Source: Bacteroidales bacterium
Lineage (GTDB): Bacteria; Bacteroidota; Bacteroidia; Bacteroidales; VadinHA17
Direction of reading: 5' to 3'
DNA: 45,477 nt
NCBI GenBank assembly: GCA_012513795.1
Contig: JAAZBN010000214.1
Location: 1 to 45,477, forward strand
The notes beneath the pieces are model-generated. The model saw only the letters and a list, made by a program, of their open reading frames with translations, searched no databases and was not told the DNA's origin. This document shows positions 16,278 to 25,289 of this stretch, one piece after another; within the stretch, counting starts at the first letter, position 1; each line of letters begins with the position of its first letter. The position numbers were made by a program, and so were the translations under genes.

Positions 16278-16871
16278 CTACTCGTAAAAATGCATCTCCC
16301 TGATGTACTTCCATACGGCAGGGGGGAGAAACCACGAGACATCTTTTCCCTCACGGATGGCGCTGCGGATGAATGTGCCCGAGATCTCCATTATGGGTGC
16401 GTCAATCTCCTGTACTGAGGCCATGGCCAGTATCTCCTGCAACCTCTTGCTGCTGCGCCTGCCAGGGTATAGCCTGGGATAGACAACTATAGGGCATTGT
16501 TCTACCAGCAGCTCAGCATTCTTCCACTTATGCAGTGTGGTCAGATTATCCTCACCCATGATGAGGGTGAACCGTCGGGATGGATATTTTTCTGTAAGAT
16601 ATGCCAGCGTGTCAATGGTATAGGAGGGTCGGGGCAGGGTAAACTCTATGTCAGATGCCCTGAACCTCGGATCATCACCTATTGCCAGCTGGGTCATATA
16701 GAACCGGTCCCGTTCTCCGAGAAGAGATTCCTTAACCTTCAGAGGATTGTGCGGACTGACAACAAACCACACCTCCCTGAGAGGGGTATATTCGGTGATA
16801 TAGTTGGCAATGGCCATATGTCCTATATGCACCGGGTTGAATGATCCGAAAAAGAGTCCTGTCTCAGTCAT
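16278..16871 (-). CDS. nadD: Nicotinate-nucleotide adenylyltransferase NadD
   Basis: Transfers AMP from ATP to nicotinate mononucleotide in NAD synthesis. The N-terminal nucleotidyltransferase motif is FGSFNPVHIGH (residues 8-18), and the second ATP-binding motif is the ISGTFIR segment near the C-terminus, with Gly in place of the more usual Ser. The 197-residue length is standard. Its start overlaps the stop of gmk by four bases, so it is translationally coupled to it at the end of the yicC-gmk-nadD run. Confidence 0.93.
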   Translation of the reverse strand: MTETGLFFGSFNPVHIGHMAIANYITEYTPLREVWFVVSPHNPLKVKESLLGERDRFYMTQLAIGDDPRFRASDIEFTLPRPSYTIDTLAYLTEKYPSRRFTLIMGEDNLTTLHKWKNAELLVEQCPIVVYPRLYPGRRSSKRLQEILAMASVQEIDAPIMEISGTFIRSAIREGKDVSWFLPPAVWKYIREMHFYE

Positions 16872-17449
16872 GGCCTGTCAATAAATTCCCTGACAACATT
16901 GGCAACCGCAATACATGCTTTCTCCAGGTTGTCATTGATAATGATGGTGTCAAAGTGCTCTGCCAGGAGGATTTCCGAGGCAGCCTTCTCCACTCTCATA
17001 GCAATCTTTTCAGGCGAGTCTGTGCCACGGAGCATCAATCTCCTGCCCAGTTCCTCCACTGAGGGGGGCATGACAAATATTGACAGCGCATGGTGGCCGA
17101 AGATCTTTTTCAGGTTAATACCTCCCTGAACGTCAACATCGAAGAGGGGTATCCTGCCCTCACGGCGTATACGGTCTATCTCCTGCCGCAATGTCCCGTA
17201 GTAATGATTCCTGTAGACCTCCTGCCACTCTATGAATTCGTCTCTCTTAATTCTTCTCCGGAACTCGCCGGCAGTGATGAAATAGTATTCCCTTCCGTCA
17301 GCCTCGTTGCCGCGCGGTTTCCTGCTGGTTGCCGAGACAGAAAAGAGAAGAGGCATTCCTGAACTGAGCAGGTAACTGACCAGGGTTGATTTTCCTGCTC
17401 CCGAAGGTGCGGAGATGATCAGTACTTTTTTGTTCTCAGCGCGGCGCAT
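16868..17449 (-). CDS. gmk: Guanylate kinase
   Basis: Phosphorylates GMP to GDP with ATP. The P-loop is SAPSGAGKST near residues 13-22, followed by the GMP-binding segment SATSRKPRGNEADGREYYF, where the serine, arginines and tyrosine contact the guanylate. The 193-residue length is normal. It starts four bases after yicC ends and overlaps nadD by four bases. The yicC-gmk pairing is widely conserved. Confidence 0.95.
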   Translation of the reverse strand: MRRAENKKVLIISAPSGAGKSTLVSYLLSSGMPLLFSVSATSRKPRGNEADGREYYFITAGEFRRRIKRDEFIEWQEVYRNHYYGTLRQEIDRIRREGRIPLFDVDVQGGINLKKIFGHHALSIFVMPPSVEELGRRLMLRGTDSPEKIAMRVEKAASEILLAEHFDTIIINDNLEKACIAVANVVREFIDRP

Positions 17450-17453
17450 CAGC

Positions 17454-18329
17454 TTAAAGAATATTGAGTGTCAGTTCCTTGATCTTCTCCAGCTCATCCT
17501 TCATCATCACCACCAGCTTCTGCATGGCGGCATCGTTGGCCTTTGAACCGATGGTGTTGATCTCACGGCCCATCTCCTGAGAAATAAAGTTTAGCATCTT
17601 GCCGTTGGTGCCTTCGGTCTTCATTGTCTCCAGAAAGTAGTCACAGTGCTTCTTCAGCCTGACCTTCTCCTCGTTGATATCGAACTTTTCAAGGTAAAAG
17701 ATCAGCTCCTGCTCAAAGCGGTTCTTGTCTATGTTTTCCGATCCCACAGCCTCCTTAAGGGTGGCTGTCAGCTTTTCGCGCATGCGCGAGATACGGTCGC
17801 CCTCAACGGCGCCCAGGTTATCAAGATAATTGAGTATGGAGGCAACAGATTTTGAGAGGTCTTTTTCCATGGCCTTTCCCTCCTCAAGCCGGTACAGGTC
17901 GGCCATTGCCAGAGCCTCTTCTGTCAGGCCTGCTATTCGCTGCCACTCATCATCTGTCAGTTCAGGTTTTTCCGTGCGGAGGGTCTCGGGCAGCCGCATC
18001 ACAATAGCCAGCAGGCCGGCGTTGTCTTTGATGCCCAGCTCACTGCTTATCTCCTGCATCTGATCATAATAGCTGCGGACATTGTTTTTGTTTATCACCG
18101 GCGCCTGCTCTCCGTCCATGGTATCAAAACCAATTGAGATATCAATCTTGCCTCTCTCAAGCTTTCTTATGACCATGTTGCGGATATCCAGCTCCTTCTC
18201 CTTGCAAATCCATGGGAGCCTGGTGTTTATGTCTGCCTGTTTGCTGTTGAGCGATTTAATCTCAACGGTGATCTTTCTCTGCGGTGTCTCCAGCATGGCC
18301 TTGCCATAGCCGGTCATCGATCTTATCAT
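17454..18329 (-). CDS. yicC: YicC/YloC-family endoribonuclease
   Basis: Members of this family are endoribonucleases implicated in RNA decay. The start MIRSMTGYGKA and the following segment EIKSLNSKQADIN are the family's typical N-terminus; the C-terminus (SQEMGREINTIGSKAN, then MKDELEKIKELTLNIL) is the DUF1732 region. The length, 291 residues, is normal. Forty-one bases separate it from the upstream tnaA, and a TATCTTTA sequence in that gap could be a weak own promoter. It heads the yicC-gmk-nadD group. Confidence 0.92.
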   Translation of the reverse strand: MIRSMTGYGKAMLETPQRKITVEIKSLNSKQADINTRLPWICKEKELDIRNMVIRKLERGKIDISIGFDTMDGEQAPVINKNNVRSYYDQMQEISSELGIKDNAGLLAIVMRLPETLRTEKPELTDDEWQRIAGLTEEALAMADLYRLEEGKAMEKDLSKSVASILNYLDNLGAVEGDRISRMREKLTATLKEAVGSENIDKNRFEQELIFYLEKFDINEEKVRLKKHCDYFLETMKTEGTNGKMLNFISQEMGREINTIGSKANDAAMQKLVVMMKDELEKIKELTLNIL

Positions 18330-18370
18330 TGTGTTGTGGTAATTACAGTGATAAAGATAGGTTTTTTCTC

Positions 18371-19750
18371 TTAGCCAAGGAGGTCAAGTTCCACGGTGAA
18401 GTGCCTCATGATTGGCGCCTCCCACCGTATTGCCAGGCCCCGTTTGACTGTTTCCCTTCTATCCCATACGTTCTGCACAACTGCCGCCACATAGTCCATG
18501 TGGTTGTCAGTGTAAACCCTTCGCGGTATCGCAAGCCTTACCAGCTCCAGCTCAGGGTACCTGTTCTCGCGGGTGACCGGGTCACGGTCGGCCATAAGTG
18601 TTCCTATCTCGGTGCCCCGGATGCCTCCCTCGAGGTATATCTCCACCGCCAGTCGCTGGGCGGGGAATTCGGAAGCCGGTATCTGCGGGTAGAATTTACC
18701 TGCATCAATGAATATAGCATGGCCGCCGATGGGCATCTGTACCGGTATCCCGGCAGCATGCAGTTTCTCTCCCAGCCTCGCCACCTGGCCTATGCGTGCC
18801 TCCAGGTAATCAGATTCGGTCCCTTCATACAGTCCCTGTGCCAGCGCGTTCATGTCGCGGCCTGACATGCCGCCGTAGGTGATGTAACCCTCGAACATGA
18901 TGTTGAAGGTTGAAGCTTTCCTGAAAAGCTCACGGTCCTTCATGCCGATGAATCCGCCTATGTTGACAATGGCATCCTTCTTTGAGCTCATGGTCATGGC
19001 ATCAGCATATGAGAACATCTCGCGGGTGATATCCCTGATGCTTTTTTCCGCATAGCCTTCTTCCCGGGTCTTGATGAAGTACGCGTTCTCGGCAAAGCGG
19101 GCTGAGTCAATGACCAACAGAACGCCGTATTTGTCAGCAAGCTGCCTCACGCCACGGAGGTTGGCCATGCTCACCGGCTGCCCTCCGGCCGTATTATTGG
19201 TGACAGTCATCACTATACAGCCCAGCCTCTCACGCGGAGTCTCCTTCAGCACCTGTTCAAGATGACCGAGGTCGGCATTTCCCTTGAAGGGGTCATTACG
19301 GGTGATATCCCTTGCCCATGAGACGGTGCAGTCAACGGCTTTCGCCTTGCGGAATTCAATATGCCCCTTGGTGGTGTCAAAGTGGGCGTTGCCGGGGATA
19401 ACATCGCCCTCCTTCACCAGTACCGAGAAGAGGACGTTTTCTGCTGCCCTTCCCTGGTGGGTGGGGAGGAAGTATTCAAAACCGGTTATGTCACGTATGG
19501 CTTCTTTCAGTTTGAAATAGGAAGAGGCCCCGGCATAACTCTCGTCGCCGGTCATTATGGCTCCCCACTGCCGGTCACTCATGGCACCGGTGCCGGAGTC
19601 GGTCAGCAGGTCAATGAAAACCTGGTCTGACCGGAGGTTGAACATGTTGTACGAGGCGTTTTTCATCCACTCCTCCCTTTCCTGGCGGGTGCTCTGGCGG
19701 ATGGTCTCGACTGTCTTTATCTTGTATGGTTCACAATATGGTAAATTCAT
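18371..19750 (-). CDS. tnaA: Tryptophanase
   Basis: PLP enzyme that splits tryptophan into indole, pyruvate and ammonia. The 459-residue protein belongs to the tryptophanase/tyrosine phenol-lyase family: LLTDSGTGAMSD, SYAG, PTHQGRAAEN, and the PLP lysine K258 in MSSKKDAIVNIGG. Two diagnostic positions decide for tryptophanase: TEIG has Ile382 where tyrosine phenol-lyase has Arg381, and RHFT has His450 where the phenol-lyase has Phe448 (E. coli TnaA has Ile and His463). The N-terminal half nevertheless looks more phenol-lyase-like. The gene is preceded by a 220-base leader with palindromes and a small ORF, which suggests regulated expression. Indole production by the organism is the predicted outcome. 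Confidence 0.87.
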   Translation of the reverse strand: MNLPYCEPYKIKTVETIRQSTRQEREEWMKNASYNMFNLRSDQVFIDLLTDSGTGAMSDRQWGAIMTGDESYAGASSYFKLKEAIRDITGFEYFLPTHQGRAAENVLFSVLVKEGDVIPGNAHFDTTKGHIEFRKAKAVDCTVSWARDITRNDPFKGNADLGHLEQVLKETPRERLGCIVMTVTNNTAGGQPVSMANLRGVRQLADKYGVLLVIDSARFAENAYFIKTREEGYAEKSIRDITREMFSYADAMTMSSKKDAIVNIGGFIGMKDRELFRKASTFNIMFEGYITYGGMSGRDMNALAQGLYEGTESDYLEARIGQVARLGEKLHAAGIPVQMPIGGHAIFIDAGKFYPQIPASEFPAQRLAVEIYLEGGIRGTEIGTLMADRDPVTRENRYPELELVRLAIPRRVYTDNHMDYVAAVVQNVWDRRETVKRGLAIRWEAPIMRHFTVELDLLG

Positions 19751-19787
19751 GGGATTGGCTTTTTACAACACTTTAACCGCTAAGCGG

Positions 19788-19804
19788 TACTGCAGACTGC
19801 AGTA
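19788..19804. promoter_or_regulatory. 17-bp palindrome in tnaA leader
   Basis: TACTGCAGACTGCAGTA is a perfect 8-bp inverted repeat around one base, 38-54 bases before tnaA. A second hairpin, ACCGC-TAA-GCGGT, lies directly beside it at 19776-19788, and TGACTCAGGTCA (near 19808-19819) is a third small dyad. Either a repressor/activator site or an RNA structure in the leader is possible. Confidence 0.55.
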
Positions 19805-19881
19805 TTCTGACTCAGGTCACTTATTAAGATTATTTAACAAAAGCAGGCAGTTCGGTGCACAGCAGCGTGCAACCATGCGGA

Positions 19882-19956
19882 TCAGAACGCGTCCCTGTTC
19901 TTGATGTTACGGAATATCAGCTTCCTGTTTGATGCCCTGTAATGCCGTGAATTCAT
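19882..19956 (-). other. Possible 24-codon upstream ORF in the tnaA leader
   Basis: An ATG-to-TGA frame starting about 12 bases after the predicted transcript start and ending 131 bases before tnaA. It begins MNSRHYRASN and ends KNRDAF, is very basic, and has no tryptophan. E. coli tnaA also has a 24-residue leader peptide (TnaC), but the residues essential there (Trp12, Asp16, Pro24) are absent, so only position and length agree. It may be chance. Confidence 0.3.
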
Positions 19957-19966
19957 GGAAATCGGC

Positions 19967-19974
19967 TATTTTTG
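19967..19974 (+). promoter_or_regulatory. Candidate -7 element for the DUF3078 gene
   Basis: TATTTTTG matches TAnnTTTG and directly abuts the divergent tnaA -7 element, so the two promoters would be mutually exclusive or jointly regulated. No -33 TTTG is seen at the expected distance. Confidence 0.4.
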
Positions 19975-20006
19975 CAAATATAATCATTTTACGTTTGGGG
20001 TACAAT
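19975..20006 (-). promoter_or_regulatory. Candidate tnaA promoter
   Basis: On the minus strand, ATTG (20006-20003), a 20-base spacer and TATATTTG (19982-19975) fit the Bacteroidota promoter consensus. Transcription would begin near 19968, leaving a leader of about 218 bases before tnaA. Confidence 0.5.
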
Positions 20007-20030
20007 CCGGAATTGTTTAAACATCTTGAA

Positions 20031-21944
20031 ATGAGACTGGGAACTTTAAAGATTCTTTTGCTTTTGCTTTGCTTCACGGGCACCATTTCCCTTCAGGGGC
20101 AGGTTGTGGATGCACCCGTGGTGCCGCCTGTGGCTGAACCTGTTGCTGATACTCTCGAGGTTACTGAAAGTCTCCTGAGAAAGATCAAGGCTGCTCCCGT
20201 GCCCGGAATAAACGGTCCGCAGGACGTACACCTGGGCAAAGATGAGTCGCTCAGGTATCTTGAGCGGTTCTATGCCACACCAGCGCTCTGGAAGAAGAGC
20301 AATGACCCGTTGCGCGAGGCTATCAGGAACCTGATCTGGCTTGCCTCCAGGCCACCGCAGGACACGGTGATCAGCTACCTGTCAGCATATCCTTTTGAAC
20401 ATATCCGCATACCGGCAGAAAGGTACTATATGTTTGATACGGTACGGATAATTCTGCCCATAGTTGAGCCTGACTCATTGCAGGCTGAAGGTGACACAAC
20501 AGCTGCCAGGGCTGAAGAGATGTTCATCAGGGCCGGAGCAAGAACCGAAAAAGTGAGACTCACCCCTGACTCTAAGCCAATAACCAGGAATGACACCCTC
20601 CGGCTGAATGATTCCGTATATATCCTGATGGGCGATTTTATCCCTGCCAGGTTGCCCCACGCAACCAATGACACTATAGTGCTGGTAATCACTGACACAC
20701 TGCCGGAGGTTTCACTGGCACACACCGGCTTACCCTTCAGATATCTCCGTAATCCGTACATAGCTGATTCACTTCAGGCTGCAGTCAGCTCAGTCATCAG
20801 CTATCTTGAAAAGCGTGATTCAACCGTTATACGCCTCACAAGCGAATCAGGCAGAGGGGCTGATGTTTGGCTCAACAGCCAGTCTGACAATCTTGTGCGT
20901 TTCTGGCTGCCTGACGGCGAAAATGACTCGGTTACCGTGTGGATAGGAAGTCCCGCACGAAACACACTCTCTCTCAGGGCTGAGGAGGGTGTGCTCTTCA
21001 GGAAGCAGGTCTGGCATGACAGGTATGTTGACACCCGGGTCAATGTCATCACGGCTAAGGAGGAGGACCTGAGAAGGGTTGCACTGACAAAGATCAAGCC
21101 TGACCTGTGGAAATTCAAAACAGATCTCTCATACCTGCTCTCGCAGGGTGTGGTCTCAAACTGGGCCAAGGGGGGGGAGAATAATATCTCTTCCGTTCTG
21201 GACGTCACTTCGGCGCTCAATTACAACAACAAGGTGACAAAGGTTAACTCAGCCACCTCTGCAAGATTCGCACTCGGCCTTCAGGCTTCGGGCAAATACG
21301 GTGGTATACGGAAAAACCTGGATATACTGGAGATAAACTCAAAGATCAATCACAAGGCCTTTGGCAAGTTTGACCTTTCAGGCCTCTTCCAGTTCAAATC
21401 GCAGTTCCTTCCGGGATATACCTATCCCAATGACTCAACATCAATCAAGGTCTCGAAGTTCTTCAATCCTGCCACTGTTATCCTGGGTTATGGCCTTGAA
21501 TACAAACCCAATAAGAACACATCAATAAGCTTCTCCCCGGTATCATATAAAGGCACTTTTGTTCCTGACACGGCAAATATCAACCAGACGAAATACGGGA
21601 TTGCAGCAGACAGATGGTCCAAGAATGAGCTGGGGGCATACCTGACAATAAACAGCAAACTGCTTCTTTTTGAGAAAATTAACATGACCAACAGGCTTCA
21701 GCTCTTCTCCAACTTCCTTTCTAAGCCGCAGAACATTGATATTGACTGGGAGATGATTGCCACCATGCCTCTCAACTGGTTCACCGACCTGAGGATGAAT
21801 GTGCACCTGATTTATGATGATAACACTCTTCTCCCGGTATATGACAGGGGAGAACCGGTGCTTGACACTGACGGCAAGCAGAAGAAGGCCCCCATGGTGC
21901 AGTTCAAGGAACTGCTGGGAGTCTCATTCATTTTCAAGTTCTAG
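20031..21944 (+). CDS. DUF3078 domain-containing outer-membrane-type protein
   Basis: I start this at ATG 20031, where the protein begins with a signal peptide (MRLGTLKILLLLLCFTGT), giving 637 residues; the 34 residues readable upstream lack any such logic. The C-terminal ~270 residues are a DUF3078 region: a predicted beta-rich stretch with the conserved SQGVVSNWAKGGENN motif and alternating hydrophobic strands ending in FIFKF, typical of an outer-membrane barrel terminus. The middle (residues ~90-360) is a beta-rich region that I do not recognise. The stop codon overlaps the stop of the convergent ubiA-type gene. Function is unknown; location in the outer membrane is inferred. Confidence 0.75.
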   Translation: MRLGTLKILLLLLCFTGTISLQGQVVDAPVVPPVAEPVADTLEVTESLLRKIKAAPVPGINGPQDVHLGKDESLRYLERFYATPALWKKSNDPLREAIRNLIWLASRPPQDTVISYLSAYPFEHIRIPAERYYMFDTVRIILPIVEPDSLQAEGDTTAARAEEMFIRAGARTEKVRLTPDSKPITRNDTLRLNDSVYILMGDFIPARLPHATNDTIVLVITDTLPEVSLAHTGLPFRYLRNPYIADSLQAAVSSVISYLEKRDSTVIRLTSESGRGADVWLNSQSDNLVRFWLPDGENDSVTVWIGSPARNTLSLRAEEGVLFRKQVWHDRYVDTRVNVITAKEEDLRRVALTKIKPDLWKFKTDLSYLLSQGVVSNWAKGGENNISSVLDVTSALNYNNKVTKVNSATSARFALGLQASGKYGGIRKNLDILEINSKINHKAFGKFDLSGLFQFKSQFLPGYTYPNDSTSIKVSKFFNPATVILGYGLEYKPNKNTSISFSPVSYKGTFVPDTANINQTKYGIAADRWSKNELGAYLTINSKLLLFEKINMTNRLQLFSNFLSKPQNIDIDWEMIATMPLNWFTDLRMNVHLIYDDNTLLPVYDRGEPVLDTDGKQKKAPMVQFKELLGVSFIFKF

Positions 21945-22813
21945 AGAAGAAGGAGGTCAAGCACCACCGCCACTCCGTAGATGACGCCGGCGATGCCGTT
22001 TGTTGTGCCGAAGGCCATATCAACCCTGCTTAGATCATCCGGTTTCACTATCAGATGCTGGTAGATCAGCATGGCGGTAAATATTGCCGCACCCGTCCAG
22101 TAGAGGTATCCTGCATTGCCTGTGATGCCGGCCGATGCCACCAGAATGATGGTGACAGCGTGCAGTGCGGTTGAGACTGCCAGCGCTCTTCCCCGTGACA
22201 TCACGGCAGGGATTGAGTAGAGCCCTGCATCACGGTCAAACTGGTCATCCTGAAGAGAATAAATTATATCAAATCCACTTACCCAGGTTAGCACGATAAA
22301 GGAATAGATAAGTGGCAGAAGTGCAAAGGCCCCGGTGACAGCAATATAAGCTCCTGTCGGAGCAAGGCTGAGGCCCAGGCCCAGCACCAGGTGGCATAGC
22401 GGGGTGAACCTCTTTGTGTAGCTGTATCCGAGCACCACCAGCAGTGCCACTGGTGAGAGGATGAGAGTCAGCCTGTTCAGGAAGGCTGCAGAGATGATGA
22501 AGAGCAATGAGCTGGCAATTACGAAGATGAGCGCCTGGCGGCGCGAAATCTTTCCTGAAGGGATCTCACGGACCACCGTGCGCGGATTCATTGCATCAAA
22601 CCGGTAATCAGCCCACCGGTTAAAGGCCATGGCTGCGCTGCGCGCGAAGACCATGCATGCCAGCACCAGGAGGAAGGTCCTCAGTGAGAATCCGTAACCG
22701 GGCTCCGTGGCACCGATGAAGTAGCCCGCAAGGGCAAACGGCATGGCAAAGACAGTGTGGCTGAACCTGACCAGTGAGAGATAATCATGTGTCCTGCCAA
22801 GCAGCTTCTTCAT
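21941..22813 (-). CDS. UbiA-family polyprenyltransferase (candidate MqnP)
   Basis: An integral membrane prenyltransferase that attaches a polyprenyl chain to an aromatic acid. The first Asp-rich motif is NRWADYRFDAMNPRT and the second is SLQDDQFDRDAGLYSIP; both bind the magnesium-diphosphate of the prenyl donor. Eight or so hydrophobic helices fit the 290-residue family. In organisms with the futalosine pathway such a protein serves as MqnP in menaquinone synthesis, and mqnA is in this window, so MqnP is the best guess, though 4-hydroxybenzoate prenyltransferase-like names are common. Its start overlaps the stop of pheT by four bases. Confidence 0.83.
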   Translation of the reverse strand: MKKLLGRTHDYLSLVRFSHTVFAMPFALAGYFIGATEPGYGFSLRTFLLVLACMVFARSAAMAFNRWADYRFDAMNPRTVVREIPSGKISRRQALIFVIASSLLFIISAAFLNRLTLILSPVALLVVLGYSYTKRFTPLCHLVLGLGLSLAPTGAYIAVTGAFALLPLIYSFIVLTWVSGFDIIYSLQDDQFDRDAGLYSIPAVMSRGRALAVSTALHAVTIILVASAGITGNAGYLYWTGAAIFTAMLIYQHLIVKPDDLSRVDMAFGTTNGIAGVIYGVAVVLDLLLL

Positions 22814-25260
22814 CGCAGAGTGGCTCCGAATTCGCGCTCGAAGGCCTTGACCAGAGCCCCCATTGTCTTCTCAATGTTCTTTTCAGTAAGAGTCTGCCTC
22901 TCATCACGGAGGATAAAGCTGACAGCATATGACTTCTTATCCCTTCCTATTGTCTCACTCTCATAGACATCAAAGAGATCAACCTCCTGCAGGATGTTAC
23001 GTTCTGTTCTGAAGGCAAGGTCATGTATCTGGCTGAATTTTACTGATCTGTCAACAAGCAGGGCCAGGTCTCGACGGACCCACGGGTATCGCGGCAGCTC
23101 GCTGAACCGGATAGCCCTGGTACCTGTAAGCCTGATAAGGTTCTCCCAGACAATCTCCGCGTAGAAAACATCCTGCCTGATATCAAACATTGACAGGTAC
23201 TTTCTTGACACTTTCCCAAAGGAGGCTACATCAAGACCTCCTGCAGTGTATTGAATGCCTTCGGCGAACCATCCCCCCTGCACTTCAGTTGCCACCATTT
23301 CACGTCGGGTGATTCCGAAGCGTGACAGTACCATCTCTGCATAACCCTTGAGATGGAAAAATCCCGAGGGTGTTTCAGGGGCATTCCAGCGCTTGTCGTT
23401 CATGTTCCCTGTCAGTGCCATGGCAAGCACCTGATTCTCAGCAAAGTTGTCGGTTATCTCCAAGGTGTTTACTCTTCCTTTACGGCGGTAGATGTAACCG
23501 AGCTCGAACAGCCTGAGATTGCTGCTCTGCCTGTTGATGTTCCAGGCTATTGCATTCAACATCCCCGGCAGCAGCGAGAGACGCATGACATTAAGGTCAC
23601 TGCTGAGGGGATTGGCCAGCCTGACCAGGTCTTTGACTTCAAAGTCGCCGGTAGTCTCAAACCATGCGGCAGGAGATAGGGAGTTACACATTATCTCCAC
23701 GAAGCCGTTGGCGGACAGCATCTCAGATAAACTGGCGGCCATCTTCTCACGGTCAGGCTTGTCAGTGTGTGAAAGCATAGTGTGCATCTCATTGCTGATG
23801 CCTATATTGTCATAACCGTATATACGCAGCACCTCCTCGGTAACATCAGCCTCACGGGTGACGTCAACGCGGTAGGTGGGTATCTCAAGTGTCAGTATCC
23901 CCTCTTCTTCAGCCGTGATATTTATGTCAAGGCTGTACAGGATAGTCTTGACGGTCTCAACAGGTATCTCTTTCCCTATCAGCCGGGTCATCCGGTCAAG
24001 AGAGTACCGTACCACGGCTTTCCTTACGGGGGCAGGGTAGACATCAATAATATCACCTGTGACAGTGCCGCCAGCCAGCTCCCTGACAAGCATGGCAGCC
24101 CTCTTAAGCGCGTAGATGGTCATCTCCGGATCGGTCCCTCTCTCAAACCTGTACGAGGCGTCGGTGCGCAGATCATGCCTCCGTGAGGTCCGGCGTACAG
24201 ACACCGGGCTGAAGGTGGCGCTCTCAAGGAACAGGTCTGTGGTGCTCTCTGAGACACCTGAATGGAGTCCCCCAAAAACACCCGCAATACACATGCCCTC
24301 CTCCTGGTTGCATATCATCAGGTCAGTGGATGCGAGGGTGCGTTCCACACCGTCAAGGGTAACGAATCTGGTTTTGTCAGGGAGATGTCTTACGCGGACG
24401 GTCCCTCCCTTTATTGCAGCCACATCAAAGGCATGCAGGGGCTGACCTGTCTCATGCAGAACGAAGTTGGTGATGTCAACTACATTATTGATGGGATGGA
24501 GCCCGATAGCCCTGAGTCTTGTCTGCAGCCATGCCGGGGAGGGGCCAACTTTTATGCCTCTGATTGTCAGTCCCGAGTATCGAATGCATGCCTCCGGAGC
24601 TTCCACAGTTATGCTGATGGCGCCAGTGTCGCTTTCCTTGTCAATGGAGGTTATCTCCGGCAGCCTGGCCCTGACGGGTTTCTGCAGATTGAAATATGCT
24701 GCCAGATCACGTGCCACCCCGAAGTGGGAGCTGCAGTCAATCATGTTGGGCGTCAGCCCTATCTCAAACACCGTGTCAGTGGTTACACCGAAGTATTCAG
24801 CGGCCGGCATGCCCACCCTTGCACTGCTGTCGAGAACCATTATGCCCTCATGATCATCTCCTATACCCAGCTCATCCTCAGCACAGATCATCCCTTCCGA
24901 GAGCTGGCCGCGTATCTTCGATCTCTTGATCTCAAACTGCTCATTGCCATGATAAACCATTGTCCCCGGCAGGGCTACAGCTACCAGCTGGCCGGCAGCA
25001 ACATTGGGCGCCCCGCAAACAATATGCAAAGGGTCAGTACCCCCTGCATCAACAGTGGTTACACTCAGCCTGTCAGCATCAGGGTGCTTCTCACAAATAA
25101 GGACCTTACCCACAACAACACCTTTCATGCCCCCCCTGACAGAGACCCACTCTTCCATGCCTTCCACTTCCAGACCGAGAGAAGTAAGAATAACTGAGAG
25201 CTCCTCCGGTCCGGCATCAAAATCAAGATACTCCCTGAGCCAGTTGTAAGAAATCTTCAT
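22810..25260 (-). CDS. pheT: Phenylalanine--tRNA ligase beta subunit
   Basis: Beta subunit of the alpha2-beta2 phenylalanyl-tRNA synthetase, which attaches Phe to tRNA-Phe. The 816 residues match the family. In order: N-terminal MKISYNWLREYLD, the tRNA-binding EMAP-like OB domain (VVVGKVLICEKHPDADRL, near residues 48-65), the B3/B4 editing domain, B5, the core, and the C-terminal anticodon-binding FDX-ACB domain (FSELPRYPWVRRDLALLVD). The alpha subunit (pheS) is not in the window. The gene has a good promoter match immediately upstream and drives the UbiA-type gene with a 4-bp overlap. Confidence 0.96.
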   Translation of the reverse strand: MKISYNWLREYLDFDAGPEELSVILTSLGLEVEGMEEWVSVRGGMKGVVVGKVLICEKHPDADRLSVTTVDAGGTDPLHIVCGAPNVAAGQLVAVALPGTMVYHGNEQFEIKRSKIRGQLSEGMICAEDELGIGDDHEGIMVLDSSARVGMPAAEYFGVTTDTVFEIGLTPNMIDCSSHFGVARDLAAYFNLQKPVRARLPEITSIDKESDTGAISITVEAPEACIRYSGLTIRGIKVGPSPAWLQTRLRAIGLHPINNVVDITNFVLHETGQPLHAFDVAAIKGGTVRVRHLPDKTRFVTLDGVERTLASTDLMICNQEEGMCIAGVFGGLHSGVSESTTDLFLESATFSPVSVRRTSRRHDLRTDASYRFERGTDPEMTIYALKRAAMLVRELAGGTVTGDIIDVYPAPVRKAVVRYSLDRMTRLIGKEIPVETVKTILYSLDINITAEEEGILTLEIPTYRVDVTREADVTEEVLRIYGYDNIGISNEMHTMLSHTDKPDREKMAASLSEMLSANGFVEIMCNSLSPAAWFETTGDFEVKDLVRLANPLSSDLNVMRLSLLPGMLNAIAWNINRQSSNLRLFELGYIYRRKGRVNTLEITDNFAENQVLAMALTGNMNDKRWNAPETPSGFFHLKGYAEMVLSRFGITRREMVATEVQGGWFAEGIQYTAGGLDVASFGKVSRKYLSMFDIRQDVFYAEIVWENLIRLTGTRAIRFSELPRYPWVRRDLALLVDRSVKFSQIHDLAFRTERNILQEVDLFDVYESETIGRDKKSYAVSFILRDERQTLTEKNIEKTMGALVKAFEREFGATLR

Positions 25261-25289
25261 CGCGGTAAAATTATCTGTTTTTTAAGATG

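Noticed and set aside
18371..19750. Tyrosine phenol-lyase instead of tryptophanase
   Set aside because: The N-terminal half looks phenol-lyase-like, but Ile382 and His450 at the two specificity positions are those of tryptophanase.
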